Shown here piece by piece: positions 1-6,253 of a stretch of DNA of 7,036 bases; positions within the stretch are counted from its first letter, which is position 1; each line of letters starts with the position of its first letter. The stretch covers positions 1 to 7,036 of the forward strand of contig JAEZBF010000426.1 of NCBI GenBank assembly GCA_023427545.1, in the 5' to 3' direction. Under the pieces are notes generated by a model. It was not told where the DNA came from. It did not search any database and worked only from the letters and a program-made list of their open reading frames with translations. The position numbers and the translations under genes were made by a program. This DNA comes from Pseudomonadota bacterium (GTDB lineage Bacteria; Pseudomonadota; Alphaproteobacteria; Rhizobiales; Devosiaceae).

Positions 1-2
1 TC

Positions 3-1055
3 TTCCTCGCCCTCGAACAATCCGCCTGCGCCACCCCCCGCACGGGTTGGGCTGCAAGGCACGTGCTTCTGCGTGACGGGTCCGATGTGCCCGTCGGGCT
101 CATGCCGATGTTTCTCAAGTCGCATTCACAAGGCGAGTACGTCTTCGACTACGGCTGGGCACAGGCCTACGAACGCGCGGGCGGCAACTACTATCCCAAG
201 CTTCAGGCTTCGATCCCGTTCACGCCGGTGACCGCCCCCAAGCTGCTAGTTTCTGTCAATGATCTCGGGTACCGCCGCGCCCTCCTTACCGCTGCCGAAG
301 CTTTCGCGCAGCGGCTAGATGTCTCCTCAATCCACGCGACCTTCGTCCCCGAAGAAGAGGAGTATCTGGCGTCGAACGCTGGGTGGCTGGTGCGGCACGA
401 CACCCAGTTCCACTGGCACAATCAGGGGTACGAGAGCTTCGAGGATTTTCTCGGCACCATGTCATCGCGGCACCGCAAGATTACCAGGAGGGAGCGGCGT
501 GACGCATTGACCGATGGGTTGACCGTCAAGTGGCTGTCGGGCGCTGACTTGACCGAGGCGGCATGGGACGCGTTCTTCGAGTTCTATATGGATACCGGCT
601 CGCGGAAATGGGGGCGCCCCTATCTCAACCGCAGGTTCTTCTCGCTCCTCTCCGCGGCAATGGCCGATCGGATTGTCCTGATCATCGCCTACGATGGCGA
701 CGAGCCAATCGCCGGAACCCTAAACCTGCTCGGCAAAGACACGCTCTATGGCCGCTACTGGGGGGCCACTCGGGAAGTGCCTTTCCTGCACTTCGAACTC
801 TGCTACTATCAATCCATCGATTTGGCGATTGCGCATGGGCTGAGCGCGGTGGAAGCCGGCGCACAAGGGGAGCACAAGCTCGCCCGCGGCTACGTGCCTA
901 GCACAACCCGGTCAGTGCACTGGATCGGCCATACCGGCCTCCGCCATGCCGTAGCCGGATTTGTGGAGCAGGAGCGCCGCTCCGTCTCCCACGAGCAGGA
1001 ATTGCTCAACCGGCACACGCCCTTCCGCAGGGGCGAGGTCGCGGAGCATAGCTGA
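3..1055 (+). CDS. GNAT/FemAB-like N-acyltransferase, COG3146 (DUF482) family, 5' partial
   Basis: Probable acyltransferase of the family once labelled 'peptidoglycan biosynthesis/recognition'; its biochemical substrate is not established. The frame is open to the left edge. The 20 codons before the first possible start (GTG at 63) read like the family N-terminus (FLALEQSACATPRTGWAARH), so the true start lies upstream and GTG 63 is internal. Family hallmarks seen, numbering GTG 63 as residue 1: a VGLMPMFLKSHSQGEYVFD segment near 11-29, an FHWHNQGYESFEDFL stretch at 116-130, a basic SSRHRKITRRERR stretch at 134-146, a GNAT-like C-terminal fold, GRYWG at 230-234, FLHFELCYYQ at 241-250 and EAGAQGEHKLARGY at 264-277, a very recognisable signature. 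The visible 350 residues are close to the family length (about 370-390, from memory), so only a few dozen residues are missing. No signal peptide or membrane segment is seen; a cytoplasmic protein is expected. The next gene starts 50 bases downstream on the same strand. Confidence 0.9.
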   Translation, partial: FLALEQSACATPRTGWAARHVLLRDGSDVPVGLMPMFLKSHSQGEYVFDYGWAQAYERAGGNYYPKLQASIPFTPVTAPKLLVSVNDLGYRRALLTAAEAFAQRLDVSSIHATFVPEEEEYLASNAGWLVRHDTQFHWHNQGYESFEDFLGTMSSRHRKITRRERRDALTDGLTVKWLSGADLTEAAWDAFFEFYMDTGSRKWGRPYLNRRFFSLLSAAMADRIVLIIAYDGDEPIAGTLNLLGKDTLYGRYWGATREVPFLHFELCYYQSIDLAIAHGLSAVEAGAQGEHKLARGYVPSTTRSVHWIGHTGLRHAVAGFVEQERRSVSHEQELLNRHTPFRRGEVAEHS

Positions 1056-1076
1056 GAGGTGAGCCAGATTGCCGTT

Positions 1077-1109
1077 AGGAGGGCCCTACGCTTGAGAACC
1101 TACCGATGA
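1077..1109 (+). promoter_or_regulatory. Shine-Dalgarno with possible 5-codon leader ORF coupled to the hydroxylase-SDR start
   Basis: A consensus AGGAGG lies at 1077-1082. It is 23 bases upstream of the ATG at 1106, too far to serve it directly. It is well spaced (9 bases) from a TTG at 1092, which opens a five-codon frame (TTG AGA ACC TAC CGA) ending in TGA at 1107-1109. That stop overlaps the ATG of the next gene as ATGA. This is the usual layout for translational coupling, so ribosomes could load at the strong site, translate the short leader and restart at 1106. The geometry is seen directly; function is inference and a chance arrangement is possible. Confidence 0.3.
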
Positions 1110-2302
1110 ACGTCTGGGACCTTGTCGGGCTCGTTGTCCAGGGCGCGGTGGTCTTCGTGGCCTCGACCTTCATCTTCGATGTGGTGCACTACCTGCTGCA
1201 CAAGTGGTCGAAGTCGAAGGTGCCGCTGCTGCGCGAGTTCGCCTCGTGGCATAACGTGCATCACAAGTTCCTCGACGAGCACATGAACATCAACCCGGAG
1301 TGGGTGAAGGCGAACTTCTGGGCGCACCTACTTCCGGAGTTCGCGACCTCAATAGCCGGAACGGTCGTGTTCTACCTGTTCTTCGACTGGATCCCGGTAA
1401 CCGTCATCCTGCTGGTCCACGTCTGGAAGTTCATCGGCACACTTCGTGAGGAGGGCATCGACTACAATCACATGGCGATGGACCGGATCAGCGGGCAGAC
1501 CGGGCTGTGGCGGGTGACGCAGAGCTACCACGCCCTGCACCACATCTATCCCGACAACTTCTACTCCTCCTACGTCAACGTCTTCGACATGCTGTTCGGG
1601 ACCACCTGCAAGATCCGGAAGCGGCGCTTCCTGGTGACGGGGGCGAGCGGCGCATTCGGCAGGGCGCTGGTCAGCCGCCTGCGCGACATGGGCGCCATTG
1701 TCGATACAGCCAAGCACGGTGTCGACTTCGCGCCCGCCGACTATGAGCGCATGCGCGACAAGCTCGCCCGCACCGATGTGCTGGTCCTCGCGCACGGCAG
1801 CAAGGAGGAGGACACCTGGAACGCCAACTTCCGCACGCCAACCGAGCTCGCCGACATGTTTATCGAAGTCGGCAAGCAGCGACTGGTGCCAGCTGAAATC
1901 TGGGGCCTTGGCTCAGAAGTTGAAATCCACGGCGACATGGGTATGGCGGATCTCAAGGCCTATGCGGCCTCCAAACGCGCATTCGCCGCCCGTGCACTGG
2001 ACTACTACCTCGATGCCGACGTGCTGTATCGTCACATCGTTCCATCGGCCTTCACCTCGGCCATGGGCAAAGGGCCGATGTCAGCGGAATTCGCCGTCAG
2101 TTACGCGATGTTCTTCATACGGCGAGGCTTCAAGTACGTCCCGGTGACGCTGACCACGCTGGCATTCTGGAATTATTTCCGCTTCCGCTTCCAGCCGCGC
2201 GATGCAGGGCGGCGCGTCCGCTGGTCCGATCGCAACGGCGTGTTCAAGCTGCTGCGGTCCCTCCGTCGCAGGCGCGCCGTCGACAACGATCTGGAACGCT
2301 AG
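1106..2302 (+). CDS. Fused membrane fatty acid hydroxylase/sterol desaturase-like and short-chain dehydrogenase protein
   Basis: A 398-residue two-domain protein resembling the 'bifunctional sterol desaturase/short chain dehydrogenase' family known mainly from cyanobacteria. Domain 1 (about 1-170) is a membrane di-iron hydroxylase/desaturase: hydrophobic segments near 6-27 and 80-110, and His clusters HYLLH (28-32), HNVHH (49-53) and HALHH (142-146), matching the HxxxH/HxxHH/HxxHH ligand set; H105 and H122 may add ligands. Domain 2 (about 173-398) is an SDR Rossmann domain: cofactor loop TGASGAFG (178-185), LAHGS (228-232) in place of the usual NNAG, and a likely triad S270, Y286, K290 (YAASK at 286-290). 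A hydrophobic stretch (345-358) and an Arg-rich tail end the protein. The family would use O2 at a non-heme di-iron centre to oxidise a lipid-like substrate, with NAD(P)-linked redox by the SDR half; the actual substrate is unknown. ATG 1106 is the only usable start, since this frame has a TAG at 1076-1078 and no other start codon between. No good ribosome site lies directly before it (see the leader entry). Confidence 0.88.
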   Translation: MNVWDLVGLVVQGAVVFVASTFIFDVVHYLLHKWSKSKVPLLREFASWHNVHHKFLDEHMNINPEWVKANFWAHLLPEFATSIAGTVVFYLFFDWIPVTVILLVHVWKFIGTLREEGIDYNHMAMDRISGQTGLWRVTQSYHALHHIYPDNFYSSYVNVFDMLFGTTCKIRKRRFLVTGASGAFGRALVSRLRDMGAIVDTAKHGVDFAPADYERMRDKLARTDVLVLAHGSKEEDTWNANFRTPTELADMFIEVGKQRLVPAEIWGLGSEVEIHGDMGMADLKAYAASKRAFAARALDYYLDADVLYRHIVPSAFTSAMGKGPMSAEFAVSYAMFFIRRGFKYVPVTLTTLAFWNYFRFRFQPRDAGRRVRWSDRNGVFKLLRSLRRRRAVDNDLER

Positions 2303-2386
2303 CGCGCTGTAGTCTATGAGTGCGCGCGTCAGGGCTGTGTCCGCCGGCGAACGAATCGCTCGGTGCCGCGTTCTCGGAGGCGGCGG

Positions 2387-3712
2387 ATGGGCGGAAATGT
2401 AGGTGGCATGGGCAAGCGCATCGCGATTGCCGCAATCGGTACGCACGGTGACGTGCAACCTTTCGTTGCGTTAGCTGTGGCCCTGCGCAAGCGGGGATAC
2501 TCTGTCGTCATCGGTACGACGGCGGATTTCGAGTTATTCGTGCGCGGCCACGGGGTCGAATTCCACAATCTCGGCAGCGACGTGCAGGCCTTCGTGCGGC
2601 AGGCGCAGTTCGACAATGCCATGTCGAAGAGCCTTATTCTCTACGCCCCGGCACTGCTGGCCAAGGGCCAGAAGCTCCTCCAGATCGCTGCCCGCGAGGT
2701 CTGGCGCATGGCGCAGGGCGCCGACGCGATCGTCTTTCATATGAATACGACGTTCGCCATCGACGTTGCCGAGGCACTGGACATTCCAGCCGTGATGACG
2801 GCCTTCCAGCCGCTCAACAAGACCAGCGAGTTCCCCTACTTCACCTTCGACAGCGACAAGCGTCTCGATCCGGTCCTCAACAAGCTGACCTACGTCGTCC
2901 AGGCGGCGCAGCAGTCCTATTTCGATCTGCCGCGCAATCGCCTGCGCGACACCCTGCTTGGTCTCCGCCGGCGCAAGCACACGGGTTTTGCCAAGGACAA
3001 CCATGGCGACAGCCTGCCCACGCTTCACGCCTACTCGCCCTCGATCTCGCCGCGGCCGCACGACTGGCCGCGCAGCGCGGTAGTGACGGGGTTCTGGGGC
3101 CTCGACGATGAACCCTGGCAGCCACCGGCCGATTTCCTCGAGTTCCTCGGCAAGGGCGAGCCGCCGGTCTATATCGGCTTCGGCTCCATGCCGTTCGGCG
3201 CCCGGCGCAACAGCCGGGTGATCAATGATGCCTTGCACCTCTGGGGCGGCCGGGCGGTGATCGGCCAAGGCTGGGGCGGCGTCCGTGTGTCGGAATTTCC
3301 TGGCAAGGTCTTCAGCATTGCCCGCGCGCCCCACAGCCACCTCTTCAAGCATGTGAGCGCAGTGGTCCATCACGGTGGCGCCGGCACCACCTATGCAGGC
3401 CTCTCCGCCGGAAAGCCAACGTTCGTCGTGCCCCAGTTCTTCGACCAGCCCTACTGGGGCCGCCGGGTGCACATGCTGGGTTGCGGGCCGGCACCGGTCC
3501 GCCTGCGCAAGCTCACCGCCAAGGTGCTGGCGGAAAACCTCGACGACCTCGTCAACAATCCCGCCTACCGGATTGCCGCGGAGGCGCTGCAGAAGAAGCT
3601 GATGGCCGAGGACGGCACGGCGCGAGCCATCGAAGTCATCGAGGCGGCGATCACCGCCCACCCCACCCGGCCGGCGGCGTCCGCAGAACGGGTTCTGCAG
3701 GAAGCGTCATGA
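2387..3712 (+). CDS. GT1-family glycosyltransferase, sterol glucosyltransferase/UGT-like (COG1819)
   Basis: A 441-residue GT-B fold enzyme expected to transfer a sugar from a nucleotide sugar (typically UDP-glucose) to a hydroxyl on a lipophilic acceptor. N-terminal domain: IAIAAIGTHGDVQPFVALA near 12-30, with the GTHGDVQP signature at 18-25 (H20 at the catalytic-base position). C-terminal nucleotide-sugar domain: VYIGFGSMP at 261-269, then HHGGAGTT at 328-335, P349 and DQPYW at 353-357, the compact bacterial form of the UGT donor-binding motif. No signal peptide; a peripheral inner-membrane position is likely for this family. Start choice: ATG 2387 has GGAGG at 2376-2380 with 6-base spacing. 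GTG 2363 would add an Arg-rich octapeptide with no ribosome site, and ATG 2408 has AGGTGG only one base away. It lies 84 bases after the hydroxylase-SDR gene and overlaps the HIT gene by ATGA, suggesting coupled expression. The closest named functions would be sterol or carotenoid (CrtX-like) glucosylation; the exact acceptor is not deducible. Confidence 0.9.
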   Translation: MGGNVGGMGKRIAIAAIGTHGDVQPFVALAVALRKRGYSVVIGTTADFELFVRGHGVEFHNLGSDVQAFVRQAQFDNAMSKSLILYAPALLAKGQKLLQIAAREVWRMAQGADAIVFHMNTTFAIDVAEALDIPAVMTAFQPLNKTSEFPYFTFDSDKRLDPVLNKLTYVVQAAQQSYFDLPRNRLRDTLLGLRRRKHTGFAKDNHGDSLPTLHAYSPSISPRPHDWPRSAVVTGFWGLDDEPWQPPADFLEFLGKGEPPVYIGFGSMPFGARRNSRVINDALHLWGGRAVIGQGWGGVRVSEFPGKVFSIARAPHSHLFKHVSAVVHHGGAGTTYAGLSAGKPTFVVPQFFDQPYWGRRVHMLGCGPAPVRLRKLTAKVLAENLDDLVNNPAYRIAAEALQKKLMAEDGTARAIEVIEAAITAHPTRPAASAERVLQEAS

Positions 3713-4128
3713 CCGACTACGATCCCGACAATATCTTCGCCCGCATGATCCGCGGCGAGATCGCGAGCCACAAGGTCCATGAGGACGACGAGGTCCTCAT
3801 CATCATGGACATCTTCCCGCAATCGCGCGGCCACTGCCTGGTCATTCCCAAGACGGGCTCCCGGAACCTGCTGGATGCCTCTCCGGAAGCGCTGCAGGTG
3901 GCGATCGCCTGGACGCAGAAGGTCGCCCGTGCAGCCCACGCGGCCACTGGGGCCGACGGCATCCGCGTTGCCCAGTTCAACGAAGCGCCTGCGGGGCAGA
4001 CGGTGTTTCATCTCCACGTCCACGTGATCCCCGTCTATGCCGATGTTGCGCTCTACGGCCATCAGTCAGTACGGGCGGATGACGCCGAGTTGGCCGATCT
4101 GGCGCGCAGGATCGCTGCGCAGCTGTAG
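3709..4128 (+). CDS. HIT (histidine triad) family protein, HinT-like
   Basis: A 139-residue cytoplasmic nucleotide-binding hydrolase/transferase of the HIT superfamily. HinT-branch enzymes cleave purine nucleoside phosphoramidates and acyl-adenylates; the in vivo substrate here is unknown. Seen in the sequence: the N-terminal NIFARMIRGEIASHKVHEDD block (8-27), the DIFPQSRGHCLVIPK segment (34-48), N91, the AGQTVFH run (95-101) and the triad HLHVHVIP (101-108), whose H103 is the expected nucleophile. Length is typical of the family. The ATG at 3709 overlaps the glycosyltransferase stop (TGA 3710-3712), so translation is probably coupled. The same frame stays open far upstream inside the glycosyltransferase gene, but homology begins at MTDYDPDNIF, which supports this start. 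It may be a general housekeeping gene rather than part of a glycolipid pathway. Confidence 0.95.
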   Translation: MTDYDPDNIFARMIRGEIASHKVHEDDEVLIIMDIFPQSRGHCLVIPKTGSRNLLDASPEALQVAIAWTQKVARAAHAATGADGIRVAQFNEAPAGQTVFHLHVHVIPVYADVALYGHQSVRADDAELADLARRIAAQL

Positions 4129-4132
4129 GCAC

Positions 4133-4163
4133 TTCACAACCGTCATGCATGGGCTTATATGAT
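4133..4163 (+). promoter_or_regulatory. Candidate sigma70-type promoter for the XRE-SulP operon
   Basis: TTCACA at 4133-4138 (5 of 6 to TTGACA) and TATGAT at 4158-4163 (5 of 6 to TATAAT) are separated by 19 bases. An alternative -10, TATATG at 4156-4161, gives a 17-base spacer but a weaker match. The predicted transcription start falls near 4170, the first base of the palindrome, which would fit repression by a protein bound there. The call is by eye, and alphaproteobacterial promoters match the E. coli consensus only loosely. Confidence 0.3.
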
Positions 4164-4169
4164 GGAAGG

Positions 4170-4188
4170 CTGATGTCTCAGACATCAG
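4170..4188. promoter_or_regulatory. Perfect 19-base palindrome, probable operator
   Basis: CTGATGTCT (4170-4178), a central C (4179) and AGACATCAG (4180-4188) form a perfect inverted repeat with 9-base arms. It lies 38 bases upstream of the XRE regulator's ATG and just after a candidate promoter. There is no T-run and the stem is only moderately GC-rich with a one-base loop, so a terminator or RNA hairpin is unlikely. Dyad symmetry of this size suits a dimeric helix-turn-helix protein; autoregulation by the downstream XRE protein is the simplest reading but is inferred. Confidence 0.55.
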
Positions 4189-4226
4189 TGTTGCCATTAT
4201 TGCCTGGTATGTGATTCTTCAACGTG

Positions 4227-4487
4227 ATGACCTCCGGACAGCTGCGCGCCGCACGCGCCCTGCTTGGCCTCGACCAGAAGTCGCTCGCCGAGAAGGCCGG
4301 CGTCTCCCTGCCAACGGTGCAGCGGATGGAGGCCAGCGATGGTGTGGTCCGCGGCACGGTTGAGACGCTCACGCGGGTGATCGAGGCGCTGAACGAATCC
4401 GGTGTCGAGCTCATCGGCGACAATGCTGCCAGCGACAAGGGCGGTCGTGGTGTGCGGCTCCGTGAGCCCGCCCCACCACGCGGTTGA
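4227..4487 (+). CDS. Small XRE/Cro-C1-type helix-turn-helix regulator
   Basis: An 86-residue DNA-binding protein that is almost entirely one helix-turn-helix domain. Helix 1 is about 5-14 (QLRAARALLG), helix 2 about 17-24 (QKSLAEKA) and the recognition helix about 28-36 (LPTVQRMEA). A further helix, VETLTRVIEALNESGVELI, spans 45-63, followed by a short Gly/Arg-rich tail. No ligand-binding or enzymatic domain is present, so it is probably a simple repressor binding DNA as a dimer. ATG 4227 is chosen; a GTG directly before it (4224) would add one residue. Neither has a clear Shine-Dalgarno, which is odd in a compact region. Its stop (4485-4487) lies 5 bases before the SulP ATG, so both probably share a transcript from the palindrome-bearing intergenic region. 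The likely role is control of the transporter and of itself. The effector is unknown. Confidence 0.88.
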   Translation: MTSGQLRAARALLGLDQKSLAEKAGVSLPTVQRMEASDGVVRGTVETLTRVIEALNESGVELIGDNAASDKGGRGVRLREPAPPRG

Positions 4488-4492
4488 GCGAG

Positions 4493-6208
4493 ATGGCGTT
4501 GCAACAACCAGCGCAGCACAGCCTGAGCGGCCCGAGCCCGACCGAGCTGTTCACGCCCAAGCTCATCACCGTTCTTCGCGAAGGCTACCGCGGCCGTGAC
4601 CTACAGGCCGACATCATTGCCGGGCTGACTGTCGCGATCGTCGCGCTGCCGCTGTCAATGGCGATCGCAATCGCGTCCGGAGTGGGCCCAGAGCGTGGCC
4701 TCTACACTGCGGTGATCGGCGGTTTCATCATCTCGGCACTGGGCGGCAGCCGCTTCCAGATCGGCGGACCGGCAGCGGCCTTTACGGTCCTCGTCTCTGC
4801 CACCGTTGCCCGGCACGGCGTAGACGGTCTGCTGCTGGCCACCGCCATGTCGGGAGCCATGCTCCTGCTGCTCGGGCTGCTCCGGCTTGGCAGCTACATC
4901 AAGTACATCCCCTATCCCGTCACCGTGGGTTTCATCGCCGGCATTGCAGTGATCATCCTGATCGGTCAGATCCCCGATTTCCTCGGGCTTACGCTGCTGC
5001 ACAACCCGTCGGAGATCGTGCAGAAGCTGAGCGCGATCGCCGCCGCCCTGCCGTCCTTCAACGCAGTGGCTGCTGCGATTGCGGCGAGTACGGTCCTGGT
5101 CATCGTCGTACTGCGGCGGACCGCTCCACGCGTCCCCGGCATCCTGATAGCCGTGGCGCTCAGCGCAGCGGCGGTGGCCGTCCTGAAGCTTCCGGTCGAT
5201 ACAATCGGGACGCGCTTTGGCGGCATCCCCGGGTCGCTCCCCGCGCCCACTCTGCCGCCGCTCTCGCTCGCCAAGGTTCAGGCCGTTCTCCCCGATGCGG
5301 TGACCTTTGCGATGTTGGGCGCGATCGAGTCCCTGCTGTCGGCCATGGTTGCCGATGGGATGACGGGGCGACGGCACCGGTCGAACATGGAGCTCGCTGC
5401 GCAGGGCATCGCCAACATCGGCTCGGCGCTGTTCGGCGGCATCCCGGCCACCGGCACCATTGCGCGCACCGCCACGAACATCCGCTCGGGGGCACGCGGG
5501 CCAATTTCCGGCATCCTGCACGCCGGCTTCATCCTCCTCTTCATGCTGGTCGCGGCGCCGCTTGCGAGCTTTATCCCCCTGTCGGCGCTTGCTGGCGTGC
5601 TGGTCGTGGTGGCCTGGAACATGGCCGAGAAGAACGCCGTGGCCGCCCTGCTCAGGACGTCCAGGGGGGACGCCGTGGTTCTGCTCGCCACGTTCCTGCT
5701 GACGATCTTCGTGGGCCTGAGCGAAGCCATCGTTGTGGGCTTCGGGATCGGCACGCTGCTGTTCATGCACCGCATGGCACAGTCCACCGGCGTGGCGGCG
5801 TACATCCCGCCCATTGCCGAGGACGTAGCTGACGATCCCGGTCGCGCTCCCTACGACGCGGCGCTGGCGACGGATCCGGATGTCGCGGTGTACCGGATCT
5901 CTGGCGCCTTCTTCTTCGGCGCGGCGGCCACGGTCGCTTCGGTGCTCGATCGCATTGCGGACCAGCACAAGGCGTTCGTCATTGATTTTTCGGCAGTGCC
6001 TTTCATCGACTCGACCGCTGCGAACGCCATCGAAACCGTCGTGCGCAAGGCGCATCGCCATGGTGTTGTGGTGCTGATCGCGGGCGCGTCTCCCGCGATC
6101 CTCACGCTGCTGTCGTCACTCCGTATCCGCCCGCCCGCCGTTCAGTTCAGCGACGATCTCGACGCAGCGGTGGCTTCAGCGCATGCCGCTGTCGCTCGAA
6201 AAGAGTGA
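4493..6208 (+). CDS. SulP family inorganic anion transporter with C-terminal STAS domain
   Basis: A 571-residue inner-membrane transporter of the SulP/SLC26 family, whose bacterial members carry sulfate, bicarbonate or dicarboxylates, often as Na+ or H+ symporters. The membrane domain spans about 38-428. It holds the conserved DIIAGLTVAIVALPLSMAIA block (40-59), GLYTAVIGGFIISALGGSRFQIGGPAAAF (69-97), the GAIESLLSA motif (276-284) and GGIPATGTIARTATNIRSGARGPISG (315-340). A linker leads to a STAS domain at about 463-565, with FIDSTAANAIE at 504-514 containing the D-S/T element typical of STAS domains. Length fits full-length bacterial SulP proteins. Start choice: ATG 4493; a TTG at 4484 (TTGA overlap with the regulator's stop) would add three residues, and neither has a strong ribosome site, suggesting coupling to the regulator gene. 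No carbonic anhydrase or sulfate-assimilation gene is in view, so the anion cannot be assigned. Confidence 0.95.
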   Translation: MALQQPAQHSLSGPSPTELFTPKLITVLREGYRGRDLQADIIAGLTVAIVALPLSMAIAIASGVGPERGLYTAVIGGFIISALGGSRFQIGGPAAAFTVLVSATVARHGVDGLLLATAMSGAMLLLLGLLRLGSYIKYIPYPVTVGFIAGIAVIILIGQIPDFLGLTLLHNPSEIVQKLSAIAAALPSFNAVAAAIAASTVLVIVVLRRTAPRVPGILIAVALSAAAVAVLKLPVDTIGTRFGGIPGSLPAPTLPPLSLAKVQAVLPDAVTFAMLGAIESLLSAMVADGMTGRRHRSNMELAAQGIANIGSALFGGIPATGTIARTATNIRSGARGPISGILHAGFILLFMLVAAPLASFIPLSALAGVLVVVAWNMAEKNAVAALLRTSRGDAVVLLATFLLTIFVGLSEAIVVGFGIGTLLFMHRMAQSTGVAAYIPPIAEDVADDPGRAPYDAALATDPDVAVYRISGAFFFGAAATVASVLDRIADQHKAFVIDFSAVPFIDSTAANAIETVVRKAHRHGVVVLIAGASPAILTLLSSLRIRPPAVQFSDDLDAAVASAHAAVARKE

Positions 6209-6232
6209 AGGCCGGGATCGCTCCCGGCCTTC
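6207..6232. terminator. Bidirectional hairpin terminator between SulP gene and clpA
   Basis: GAAGGCCGGGA (6207-6217), loop TCGC (6218-6221) and TCCCGGCCTTC (6222-6232) form a perfect 11-bp stem. The left arm starts inside the SulP stop codon (TGA 6206-6208). On the + strand the stem is followed by an AT-rich but imperfect tail (TGCATAATTAT). On the - strand it is followed by ACTCTTTT, a better U-tract. Placement between converging genes suggests it ends both transcripts, probably more efficiently for clpA. Confidence 0.8.
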
Positions 6233-6253
6233 TGCATAATTATCGATCGACTC

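Noticed and set aside
63..65. GTG at 63 as the start of the GNAT-family gene
   Set aside because: The frame is open upstream to the window edge and those codons match the family N-terminus, so the gene is truncated by the window rather than starting here.
2302..2327. GCGCGC repeats at 2302-2307 and 2322-2327 as a terminator after the hydroxylase-SDR gene
   Set aside because: The stem is only six bases, has a 14-base loop and no T-run, and GCGCGC pairs with itself by chance in such GC-rich DNA.
2316..2402. A 28-codon ATG frame between the hydroxylase-SDR and glycosyltransferase genes, ending in TAG just past the glycosyltransferase start
   Set aside because: It has no ribosome site or recognisable sequence, and short frames like this are common by chance; a role as a leader peptide cannot be supported.
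2534..3661. A 375-codon open frame on the - strand opposite the glycosyltransferase gene
   Set aside because: It lies opposite a clear glycosyltransferase with all family motifs, its translation resembles no family I know, and long antisense frames are expected in high-GC DNA.
4144..4151. CATGCATG as a second operator upstream of the XRE gene
   Set aside because: An 8-base palindrome is too short to distinguish from chance, and it is unrelated in sequence to the 19-base palindrome nearby.
4655..6061. A 468-codon open frame on the - strand opposite the SulP gene
   Set aside because: The translation is rich in Arg, His, Asp and Gln with no recognisable domain, while the + strand encodes an intact SulP transporter; it is a codon-bias shadow.
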